Below are positions 11,039 through 20,780 of a stretch of 64,000 nucleotides of DNA, one piece after another. The number at the start of each line of letters is the position of its first letter. Position 1 is the first letter of the stretch. The notes beneath the pieces are model-generated. The model saw nothing but the letters and a program-made list of their open reading frames with translations. It was not told the DNA's origin and did not search any database. A program made the translations under genes and the position numbers. The stretch is taken from contig NZ_LR214950.1 in the NCBI RefSeq assembly GCF_900660495.1, forward strand, positions 496,001 through 560,000, read 5' to 3'. The stretch is from Mycoplasmopsis gallinacea (GTDB lineage: Bacteria; Bacillota_I; Bacilli_A; Mycoplasmatales; Metamycoplasmataceae).

Positions 11039-12935
11039 TTATTTTACTGACGATAAAGATCCTAAAAAACAACGTTCAGAACTTTTCAAGAAAATTTGAA
11101 AATGAACGAAAATTGTTTTTTATGTTTTTTTATTCGGTATAACTCTTACAGGGTGTGTTCAGTCATTCGTTATCAAATCATCTAACTATGTTGGTAATGG
11201 ACTTGAGTTTTATTTAAACAAAAAAGAAATTGCACCTAAAGTTAATACATTTAAAAATACTACTAAAACCGAAACAACCAAAGCGGGAACTGAAAATGTC
11301 AAATACACATATGATCTTTTAAGTATCGAAAAAGAAAAAAACGTTTATGTTAATGACAAAAACGTTTTAGCTAAGCTTCAAGAGCAAACAACTCAAAATA
11401 ATGGAACATATGGAGAATATGGTTCATATAGCTCAGCAATTCAAATTATTGATGCTAAAAATGTCCACGAAAATCAAAATAGCAAACCTATTTTTGAAAA
11501 AAATGGAAAGTACCTTTTTACTAACTCAACAGTAAAAAATTACTCATATGTAAATGATATTAATGCTGATACATTAATCAAAACATTTATCTTTGTCTCA
11601 GGAAAACAAGAAAATCTTGAGTTGAAAAAAGATGACAAAGGTGCTTTAATTGCTAATGAAAATGGAGAATATGTTGTTACAAAATTACCTACTTTAGGTA
11701 CAATTGCTAACTACTTAAATTCAGAAGAAGCTCCTTCAACTTCATTAACTAATAAAAAATATGCACGTGATATTCTTCAAGCGTTTTATGATTATACCTT
11801 TGGTAAAGACAGTGCATTTGTAAAGTCATTTGACTTTGTCGTAGATGCACAAGGAAATAAAACCGACTTTTCTAAATGATTAGATGCAAAAGTTAACAAA
11901 CTTAACACAGCTATTAATAGTGAAGATGAAGCGACAAAAAATACAGCTACTTTATCAGCAAAAGAAAAAGTAGCCATTGATAAGTATTTAAGCTTATTAA
12001 ACCAAATGCTTCTTACTGTTGGTTGAATTCAGGCATCTCGTGATTCATACGCAGCTAACGTAGATCAAGAATCACACATCATTAATGCACACAATGATAT
12101 TGGTCTTGCTTTAAAAGGTGATTATGAATCTAAACCTATAACCACTTGAGGTGAAGCTTGATGATATGGACCATTTTACGGGTTACTTGTTTACCCACTT
12201 GCAGTTCTTACACAAGCATTACGTCAAGGAATCACAGATCTTAATGGTTGAGGATCTATCTTAACAATTATTATTGTTGTTATTGTTACTAGATTATTAA
12301 CAATTGGATTTACATGAAAACAATCTGTTAGTCAATCAATCCAAGAAGATATGAAGATTAAAAAAGCCGCTATCGAAGCTAAATACAAAGGTTTCGAAGA
12401 TAACAAAGCAATGAAAATGCGCAAAAACCAAGAATTGCAACAATTGAACAAGAAATTTAACATTAATCCTTTAGATGTAATTGGTGCAACCTTTATTACA
12501 ATGCCAATTTTCATTGCGATGTGACGTGTTATTCAAGCACTTCCTGAAATCAAATCAACTTGATGATTAGGAATTAACTTCGCAACTACTTCATATACAA
12601 AAGTCTTTGAAGGTGCATGACAATATATCTTATTAATAATTGTAGCTGTGGCTATCCAGTTATTATCTCAATTGCTTCCTCAATTACTTGTGAGAAAGAA
12701 AATGAAATTAAGAGCTTCAATTGCTGAAAGAGAAGCACTTAAAAAATCAGAAAGAACTCAAAGAATGATGATGATTGTTTTCACAATAATTACCGTTATC
12801 TTTACAGCTGGGGTTCAAGTTTACTGAACATTCACTGGTCTTTGAAGTTTATTCCAAACATTGCTTATCCACAGATTGAAAAAAACTCAATGATTCAAAG
12901 ATAAGTATTCAAAAAAATCATTGCTTAATAAATAA
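11016..12935 (+). CDS. yidC: membrane protein insertase YidC
   Basis: Inserts proteins into the membrane, alone or with Sec. The protein has 639 residues. After a cytoplasmic N-terminus there is a first membrane segment at about 30-55 (IVFYVFLFGITLTGCVQSF), a long extracytoplasmic domain of about 320 residues, then from about 375 the conserved Oxa1/YidC core: GPFYGLLVYPLAVLTQALRQ, a cytoplasmic hairpin rich in Lys/Gln, NPLDVIGATFITMPIFIAMWRV, and further helices ending in a basic tail. Cys in the first segment is not in a clear lipobox. Many Trp residues are TGA-coded. It overlaps rnpA and is followed by a terminator. Confidence 0.93.
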
Positions 12936-12980
12936 TAAAAGCAATTTATAAGCAAGTTTTGCTTAAAATAATTATTAATT

Positions 12981-13008
12981 AGCGTCCTGATTTCCAGGAT
13001 GCTTTTTA
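12981..13008 (+). terminator. terminator of rpmH-rnpA-yidC
   Basis: AGCGTCCTG pairs with CAGGATGCT (one G-T pair) across a five-base loop and is followed by a T run. Confidence 0.8.
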
Positions 13009-13059
13009 TTTAAAAATTTCTTTAATTGTAAATATCTTTGAACAATAAATTTATTATTC

Positions 13060-13134
13060 TTGGACTATATATCTCATTTGTTATAATGTATAAATTAGAA
13101 AAATCGCATACAAATTTTAAACACGCGATTTTTT
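13060..13134 (+). promoter_or_regulatory. promoter plus leader hairpin (attenuator or small RNA) upstream of the M60-like gene
   Basis: TTGGAC (13060-13065), a 16-nt spacer and TATAAT (13082-13087) form the best-looking promoter of the region. The transcript would run straight into the hairpin AAAAATCGC (13099-13107) with GCGATTTTTT (13125-13134), which ends in a T run. This looks like an early terminator 115 bp before the surface gene. The string TATAAATTAGAAAAATC and the loop are shared with the leader of the giant gene at 24.2 kb. Confidence 0.55.
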
Positions 13135-13148
13135 GTAACCAGTTTAAC

Positions 13149-13170
13149 GTAACATTTCATTTGCTATTTA
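13149..13170 (+). promoter_or_regulatory. conserved leader box, copy 1
   Basis: This 22-nt box starts GTAACATTTCATTTG and is 19/22 identical to 24312-24333 upstream of the giant surface gene. In both places it follows the leader hairpin by 15-25 nt. Its function is unknown. Confidence 0.5.
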
Positions 13171-13249
13171 GTAAATATTAAATATTATTTATATTGTTTA
13201 TTTAGAGTCTTTTTGTTAAAATATAACAATATTTTAAATAAGGAGTTGT

Positions 13250-14311
13250 ATGAAAAAAAAGAAAAAGAAAGTATTAATAGGTGCGCTTGCTGTTTTAGCT
13301 CCACTTACAATTGCAAGTGTTGTAACTGCAGCTTTAATTTTGAAGAAAAGAAATAAAAAAAATCCTATTGAACATGTGAATCCAAACCCAGTAGAACCTA
13401 CTGAACCAACTGATCCGGCACAACCTACAGATCCTGTCAACCCAAACCCTGCTGAACCTACAGAACCAACTAACCCAGTAGAACCTACACAACCTACTGA
13501 TCCGGCAGAGCCTACTGATCCTGTGAATCCAAATCCTGCTGAACCAACTAATCCAGTAGAGCCTACACAACCTACTGATCCGGCAGAGCCTACTGATCCT
13601 GTGAATCCAAATCCTGCTGAACCAACTAATCCAGTAGAGCCTACACAACCTACTGATCCGGCAGAACCTACTGATCCTGTGAATCCTACACCAGAAGAGT
13701 CAAAAGAGTTGACCCCTGAAGAAACTAATTTATTATTTCAAAACGCATCTGCTATAGTTGAAAATAATGGATATTTTACTTCAACAACTGGTGTTTTAAA
13801 TATCAATATTGAAGGGCTTGATAATTCTCAGAATAACTTAGTAATTAATCAATATAGTTGAAGTTCTAATAATGAATTTTTGAAAAATACTACAGTTCCA
13901 AAATTGCAAATTCAATATAGTGATATTGAAATAGATACAACTTATTCAGTTACAATTAAAGGAACTTATAATAATAAGATTTTTGTTAAGACTTTTGACA
14001 ACTTAATAGTTCATAAAGTTAATCCACTTAGTGAAGTTATTTTGCAAAATCGTGATAATGTAATCATAACCAATGGAAATCCAATAACTTTAATTTTAAA
14101 TAAAACAACCAATTTGGATCTTTCTAGAACTCACTGATTTTATTTTAATAAAAAATTAGATCAAATAGGTTCTTCATCATATGAAACAAACAGACCAGGT
14201 ACATACTATGCTATTGTATTTGATAATGAAGGTTCAAGTTGAAAAACTAATGAATTAGAATTGAATCTGACAATTTCCAAAACACAGACCCAAGTTTTGC
14301 AGCTAATTTAA
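13250..14311 (+). CDS. 5' part of the M60-like surface gene (anchor, proline-rich repeats, Ig-like region)
   Basis: This open frame of 353 codons starts at the ATG at 13250 with AAGGAG 9 nt upstream. The first residues are seven Lys after Met, then a hydrophobic helix without a lipobox Cys, so it is likely a membrane anchor. Residues about 45-150 are Pro/Thr/Glu-rich repeats. The rest looks like beta-sheet, with TISKTQ-like end and the GTYYAIVFDNEG pattern of Ig-like folds. It ends at a TAA (14309-14311) inside the overlap with the next frame. If translated alone it would be a short surface protein without the peptidase domain. Confidence 0.75.
13436..13690 (+). repeat. tandem 78-bp repeat coding proline-rich 26-residue units
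   Basis: The units start at about 13436 (with 9 extra bases), 13523, 13601 and, partly, 13679; the last two complete steps are exactly 78 bp. The encoded unit is VNPNPAEPTNPVEPTQPTDP followed by AEPTDP. The near-identity of units at the DNA level indicates recent expansion. Confidence 0.9.
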
Positions 14312-17300
14312 GTGAAGCTTTTGATATTGTGACTTATCAACAAAAATTTTTAGGTTATGAATCACGTGAAAACAAAATAAATAATCAGGTCTACGAAACA
14401 GAATTATTAACTCGTTATTCTTCACAAGGCTTTAGATATCCGGGTTGAGATTATAATTATGAAGCTAATAATAAAGAAAATTCATTTATGGATTTGGACG
14501 GTGAAAGAGTTAATATTTCAAACTTAGTTTTTGCTGAAAGAGTGCCAGGAGAAACAGATGTTAAATATTCAGACCCTCAATGAATTAAATCTCAAATCGC
14601 AAGTGGTCAATTAAAAAAACACCCAGCAGCGGCTTTATGATATCAAAAGAATGTAACCGATGAAACTAAATCACTTACTAAAGAATTTAAAATTGATGGA
14701 AGTTTTTCAGGAAGTAATGCTTTAGGTTTATATATTCCAGCAGGTGAAATTGCAGAAATTGAATTTGATGCTGAGACATATAATATTTTTAAAAACGCAT
14801 GAAAGAAAGATTTACCAATTAAAATTCATATAAATCAAAATTATTGAGACAACAGAGGTTTTAACAATACAGCTAGAATTTCTAACCGTTATCCTTTTGT
14901 ACAAAGTAGCTTTACATTACAATTTAGTGAGATAGATCCAGAAACTAGAAGAATTAAAGTAGCTTCACCTTTTGGAGGTTCTTTATCATTTGAATTAAAA
15001 CAAAACTTCAAATATAATGGAAATTTTGCTTCTTTAAAATTCAAAGTTTATGGTGCGGTAGAACAATTCCATTATGTTTATGATCAAACCACTGAAGAAC
15101 AATGAAATGCACAAATTACAAAAATTAAAAATGGTGAAATTACCGCTCCTGTTGCTTCAATCCAAACTAATTATTCTTCAATTTTAGTTCCTTTCACCAC
15201 TCCTACATCTGTTGCTGGAGTAGAATTAGATAATATGGTTTTCCCAGAAGAAGTCTTTAAGAAATGAAATAGTTTTTATGAAATGTCATATTATTGAGGA
15301 GATTACTGAAATCCTAAAATAGCTTTAAATTATTGTGATGATATTTGAGACGGAGCCGGAGCTTGAGGAGGTACAAATAATCTTTGAGCTGCTATTAGTT
15401 GAGCTAAAGGTTATTATGATGGTAAAAGTTTAGATTTTGGTTTTGCTAATTGAGGTAATTACCATGAAACTAATCATAACTTTGAACAACATCAAGATCC
15501 ATTCCATATTAAAGATCACGGATGAACAAATATTCCTTCAACAGTTGATTTAACATTTATAAATGACAGAACAAGATTACGTAATTTTGCTAATTTTACA
15601 GGTGATTTAGATGAAGCTTGAGCAAGATTAGCTAATGGATACATTTTAAATGCTAAACAAGACAAGAATAAAGATTGATATTCATTATATGCAAATATGG
15701 TTTATCAATATGGACCAATGAATTTTGCAAACTGAATTAAAGCTTCTGGAAAAAGCCAAAATTCAGGGAAATTTTTCACTACTATGATTTATTTAGCAGA
15801 TTACTTTAAATTAAATCCTTTATATGCACTTAAACAATATGCTTCATCTGTAACTACAGGGGAAACATTGCAAAAGAATTTCACAGTAATTAAAGAAATT
15901 AATGGTGAAAGCTCTCGAGAAATACCGGTTACTCCAGAAGAAGAAAACAAATTAAATAAATATCCTGCTTTTGATTTTGTTTCATCTATTTATGCTGTTG
16001 GAAACTATTTATATAACAGTGAAACAGGTAATTTTGAATATACTTCTGATACAATGCCTGCTTTCCAAATTCCAGCTGGCCAAGATTATGTTTTTGATTT
16101 TGAAAAAGGTATTGCTTCATTTAATCCTAATTTTAGAATTAAAAACATTCAAGTTCCAACTCAAACTAAATTAGGGAATTCTTTAACTATAGATTCAAAT
16201 AATAAATTTAAAGTTACTTACCACGCTAATTCAGATACTTTTGCAGAAATTGATGAATTTGACTTAGATATTATTCCAGATGAATTCGAAACTAAACCAA
16301 GTAATTATGTACCAATGTACAAAATGAAAATTAAAATTAGAAATGTAGTTAATCGTCCAGTGATGAAACTATATCCAAGGTTAAATTCTAATGTAAATTC
16401 TTTTGATGAACTTTATGCTGCTTACGCTCAAATAGATCAAAATAATATTATTTCATTTGTGCAAGATTTTAATTTCGATGAACTTAATTATTTAAACAAG
16501 AAGCAAAATACTCTTTTAGAATCAACAATGAAATTTGTTGCTCCTACAACAGGAACTTTTGAATTTAAAGCACTAGCTGATGATTGATCTGCAGTTTGAG
16601 TTAATAATCAATTAATTGGAAGTAGTTTGAGAGCTTCTAATAGTGAACAAAATTTAGGTTCATTTGAATTTGTCAAAGGCCAAATTTACGAAATTAAATT
16701 AGCAGTTTATAACAAAGCAGGCGCTGGTAATATGAATTTCTGATTAGCTAATGGCACAGAAAAAATTAATTTAGTTACAAATTCTATAACTCCTACTTTA
16801 AACACTGATAATTTAAATCCAGATCAACTTCGCAATTTAATTGAAAATCCAGCTTATCAATATCAACGTAGATACAGAACTAATGAAAGTAAAAACAAAA
16901 CTCAAATTTCAAGATATATCAAAAATCTAGAAATGGTGGAACCACAATTTAGTTTTACTAGAATGGTGCCGAATGTTCCGGAAGCTCCTAAAGTATTTGA
17001 TAATGATATTAATACATATTATGAAAAATTTTATGCTAATGCTGCTCAAAATAGACCGGTTAGATTAATATATAGAACTAGTGAAAGTTTTAAAGCTAAC
17101 TTTATTGACATATATCCAAGACAAGACTATTGACGTTGATATGTACCGAATGAATTGACAGTAACAATTAAAGAAAAAAATTCTGATGAATATCATATAC
17201 AAAATTTATATTATGATTTTAGTTCAAGATACAGCAATTCTTCTTATCAAAGAGTTTTCTTCGATCGTGTTTATGACATAGAAGAAATTACTATTCAAGC

Positions 17301-17784
17301 CAAAAATACTCTTAATACAGATAGATATGGAATTACTTTAGCTGAAATTAAATTTGGAATTAACTTAAATACCGATAGCATCATTCCAATTAATAGCGAA
17401 AATAATAGATTTTATGGACATTGAGAAATAATAAGTAGTGAAAGAGATGGTGTAGAAACTCCAATTAATGGTTTTGTAGCTAAATCTGTAACTGCTAATG
17501 ACTATATAGAAATTCCAATTAATTCGCCAGAAATGGTAATTATGGGACAAAAAGGTCAAGATATGTCTACTTTTGACGTTTATTTTGATGGTGAATTAGT
17601 AGGCAGAGACATTAGTGCTTCTAACCAATCAAACAACACATTATTATTTAATGAATTATTATTTTTAACCAAAATTACTGATACAAATATAAATTGAAAT
17701 GATTCACACGCTCTTAAAATTGTAAATAAAGAAAACAAACCGTTAGTTTTAACATTTATTTCATATAAAGATATTCAGAATTAA
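14251..17784 (+). CDS. 3' part of the M60-like surface gene (peptidase, PA14-like, discoidin-like)
   Basis: This frame is open from 14251 to the TAA at 17782-17784, about 1,177 codons; the first in-frame ATG is at 14488 with no ribosome binding site seen. The region LGLYIPAGEIAEIEF resembles the N-terminal beta part of M60-like peptidases, and YHETNHNFEQH supplies the HExxH zinc motif. Within 8-28 residues after the second His no Glu is found, though Asp and His are, so the third ligand differs from the published pattern. The C-terminal half has PA14-like (GTFEFKALADDWSAVWVNN) and F5/8 C-like (FDNDINTYYEKFYAN) segments, typical carbohydrate-binding modules. Many Trp are TGA-coded. Confidence 0.7.
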
Positions 17785-17810
17785 AAAATGCCTATTTATA
17801 AGCATTTTTT
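17783..17810 (+). terminator. terminator of the M60-like gene
   Basis: AAAAAATGC pairs with GCATTTTTT across an 11-base loop; the stem begins within the stop codon and ends in T residues. Confidence 0.8.
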
Positions 17811-18125
17811 ATTCCTTTGTTTACAAATTGCGATCTTTTAAAAGATTACTGTAAATTTTGTTCAACTCTTTCCTGAGTTTCCAAGTTACAATCTTTCAAA
17901 AAACGAATACATCTACCATATAGTTGTATTCGTTTTTTTGTCTTAAAAATTACTAGAACTATTTATCTAGTATGTTGTAAAAATCACTATAAATTTTGTT
18001 CAAATATTTCTGTAAGGAACTAAATTATTTGTAATTTTAGATACTACTTCATTATGGTTATGAACTTCAAAGCATCTATAAAATCATTTTTCTCAATTGT
18101 GAAATTACTCTCAAATTGGACATTT
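17811..18125 (-). mobile_element. decayed IS1634-like 3' end, copy 1
   Basis: On the minus strand this stretch matches the 3' end of the transposase remnant at 36.8-37.1 kb, including its last codons in decayed form, the string AATTTTTAAGACAAAAAA, the terminal hairpin and the end CTTGGAAACTCAGGA. The main copy covers about 17871-18125. A further short piece (17846-17870) repeats the internal segment with AAATTTTGTTCAA also seen at 17991-18003, so two fragments may be nested. No intact open frame remains. The region between the M60-like gene and the ABC operon otherwise holds only terminators. Confidence 0.75.
17898..17938. terminator. IS-end hairpin, copy 1
   Basis: AAAAAACGAATAC pairs with GTATTCGTTTTTT across a 15-base loop. 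The same hairpin ends the IS remnant at 37037-37077. Confidence 0.75.
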
Positions 18126-18150
18126 AAGTTTCTATATAATATGTTAAATG

Positions 18151-18198
18151 TTAAATCAAAAGCACCTCTATTTAATTACAAAGGTGCTTTTGATTTAA
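18151..18198 (-). terminator. terminator of the nucleoside ABC operon
   Basis: TTAAATCAAAAGCACCT pairs perfectly with AGGTGCTTTTGATTTAA (17 bp) across a 14-base loop, 17 bp after the last gene of the operon. Confidence 0.75.
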
Positions 18199-18214
18199 AA
18201 ATGTATTAAGTAGG

Positions 18215-19192
18215 TTAACGTTTTGATTTGTCATATGCAACACCGGCTGCAGCTGGACCAGCTGATTTTTTTGATGTTGCAAAAAGAACAATTAAGGTCA
18301 CTACAAATGGAAGTGCTTTAAATAATTCTTCGAATTTTTTAATTGAATCAAAACTACTAATTCCAAAGTATGAGAATGAATAAAGAGCTGCGAAAATAAG
18401 TGAAATAATAGTTGAAATACTAATTTTTCATTGACCGGTAATCATAATAGCTAAAGCTAGGAAACCAATCCCTTGCACGTCAGCAGTAGTTGAGAATTCA
18501 TTTAAACGTAAAGTAGCGAAAATAGAACCTCCAACACCAGCTATGCATCCACAGATAAATAATCCAATTCATTTCATTCTAAATACATTAATTCCGGCTA
18601 CATCACTAGCTTGTGGATTTTCACCAATTGAACGGTATCTTAAACCTCATCTAGTTTTTCTAAGTACAAATCATGAAGCAATGATAATTGCAATTGTGAT
18701 AAATAGTTTAAATGAAACAATGTTTTTGATAGTTGGGTATTGACCAAGCGCTAATTCTACAGTTCCTGAATTACTTACAACTTGACCTTCATCTTGGTAT
18801 TTTCTTAAAATGTAAATTGTAATAGCTGCTAACCCAATAGCTAAAATATTAATAGCAAATCCTGAAACAACTTGGTTTGATTTTAATTTAATAGTTGTAT
18901 AACCAAATAAAAATCCAAATAAACCAGTTAATAGTGCTGCAAGCGGAATAATTAATACTTGTCATCACATTGAAATGGCATGTCCAATTACTTTTTTATT
19001 TTCGTATGTGGCCGTAAAAACGTGTGTCCCTAAGAATTGTAATATCATATACATAATGGCACCAAAAATCATGAAACCATTAATAGCGATATTAACAATT
19101 CCGACTCTTTCAGAGAAAATTCCTGAAATTGTACCTAAAATAAGAATGCAGAAAATAAACACAAATGTAGAAACTAAAGGTCCTCAAGGCAT
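18215..19192 (-). CDS. ABC transporter permease, nucleoside type (YufQ/BmpC-like partner)
   Basis: Membrane subunit of 325 residues with about nine hydrophobic segments, of the branched-chain/ribose (LivM/RbsC-like) superfamily. Motifs such as SERVGIVNIAINGFMIFGA near the start and GENPQASDVAGINVFRMKWIG in the middle are typical of the permeases that work with BMP lipoproteins. It starts at the ATG at 19192, one base after the stop of the upstream permease gene, with ATAGGAG as ribosome binding site. It ends the operon, followed by a strong hairpin. The substrate is inferred to be nucleosides from related mycoplasma and Bacillus systems. Confidence 0.88.
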
Positions 19193-19193
19193 C

Positions 19194-20780
19194 TTAATTT
19201 ACTCCTATCATTTTTGTTCATTTTGCATTAATTAAAGCAATAAATGAATGGTAAGCTTCTTCTTTGTAAGCTTTATATATTTTCTTAGCTTCGTGCTTGT
19301 TGTTTAAATAAACATTTTTAGCATCCCTATAATTATTAATTCCTAATTGTTGTAGTTTTTCATAGAAATTAAATTTCTCAATTGACATTTGATTGTAAAT
19401 ATCTAATCTTTCTTCATTTGTGCTTGCTTGTTTTGCTTGTTGGTGCATTTTATCGACATACTTATCATATTCTTTGCGTATTTTACTTGCGCTAGATGAT
19501 ATTTTAAGGTGTTCTACTCTTAAAGTCATAAGTCTTCCTCAATTATCTTTTCTATTTTTTCAGATAATTTGATGAAACTCTTTAAATTTGTGTCAAAACT
19601 CTTTTCGAGTTATCAAGTATGAATATTTAATTAGTGTTTTTATAGGTCTAAATTTCAAGAACATCACTGACATTGCACCTAAGAATAAAATAAGACTTGG
19701 TACAAGTTGATAAAACTCGCTATCAACTGTTCTTATTCCACCTACAAGTGCTAATAAGTCTTTTGCAATGTAAATAAATGAGTATAAAAATGAAGTGAAG
19801 ATAACTCCAATAGGACCATTTAAAGCAAGAAGAGAAATTGCAATTGAATCAAACGCAATTAAAATTGGTTGACTGACAATTTTGTCACTAATTCCATTTT
19901 CAATAAATAAGAAATAGAAAAATCCAGCTATTCCGTTAAGCGCTCCTGAAATACCAAACACTAAAACACACATTAATTTTTCATTAATTCCTACATATTG
20001 AGCATTTGAAGGATTAAGTCCAACAAGTTTGATTTTGTATCCAATGGTTGTTCTTGAATAAATAAAGAAAATTGATAGTGCCACTAAAATAAAAGCAACA
20101 ATTCCAATAATCATAAAATTAAAACTAATTTCATTGCTTACTGAAACAACTAACCCTGAAGGTCCAATGCTTTCAACTTCACCAAACACTTTGTTTTTAT
20201 GAAGAGTCATTCAACCAGCAATAAAAGAAATAATTCAGTTAAGGAAAATGGTTGAAATAACTTCGTGAACTCTAAAGAAAGCTTTTAGAACCCCTGAAAT
20301 TGCTGCTGTCATAAATCCAATGAAAATTGATAAAAATAGCATACTAAGTAAAAAGCTCATTGAAAGTGGCTCACCATTTCTATTTATGCTTAAATAAATG
20401 GCGAACATCACCACAGCAGGAAGCGTCATTTGTCCAGGTCCACCAATATTAAAGTATCCACATTTAAAACCAAAACTTACTGCTAATCCTGAAAATCCGA
20501 AGATAATAAAGTACATCAAAATACCTTTATTTTCAGGGTAATTAAATAATTTGTCAAATGGTTCTTTTAAAATATGGATAAAAAGTCAAAATGGGTTTAA
20601 TTTGTTAAAAGCAGTAGAAGGATTTTGAATAATTTTTGTTAAATAAAAGATTACTGAAACAATAATTAACCCAAAGATAATAGCTCAAATTTCAGAATAA
20701 GCTTTTCTTCTATTCTCTTTTTTGTCAGGGAAAATCATTTTTCTTCTAAAGGACTCAAATTGTTCAAGAATCTGTTTCAT
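19194..20780 (-). CDS. ABC transporter permease, nucleoside type, with long coiled-coil tail
   Basis: Predicted protein of 528 residues, well above the usual 340-370. Residues about 25-390 form the multi-pass permease, with GFSGLAVSFGFKCGYFNIGGPGQ and FFRVHEVISTIFLNW typical of the YufP-like subunits and GLNPSNAQYVGIN as the cytoplasmic coupling loop. TGA codons at about 20232 and 19593 are Trp. The last 130 residues (from about 397) are charged and helical (SASKIRKEYDKYVDKMHQQ) with no membrane segment; they look like a cytoplasmic coiled-coil appendage. The start overlaps the ATPase gene end by 35 nt; the ribosome binding site GGAGGGG lies inside that gene. Confidence 0.88.

Larger units (their letters stand above)
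13250..17784 (+). pseudogene. large modular surface protein with M60-like metallopeptidase domain, frameshifted
   Basis: Two overlapping open frames form one gene of about 4.5 kb with a single frame change between 14251 and 14311. Joined, they give about 1,510 residues. The order is: N-terminal signal/anchor helix (about 7-28), proline-rich repeats (about 45-150), Ig-like region ending near 345, an M60-like domain with an HExxH motif (HETNH, 15463-15477), a PA14-like segment (ADDWSAVWVNN near 16580), and a discoidin-like C-terminal region (from about 16930). M60-like proteins act on O-glycosylated proteins such as mucins. The intact coding either side of the single break suggests a recent mutation, phase switch or sequence error rather than old decay. 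Promoter and terminator are present. Confidence 0.7.

Noticed and set aside
13334-13648. Minus-strand open frame rich in Arg, Ile, Ser and Trp opposite the proline-rich repeat.
   Set aside because: It is the shadow of the 78-bp repeat; it has no start signals and its composition follows the coding strand.
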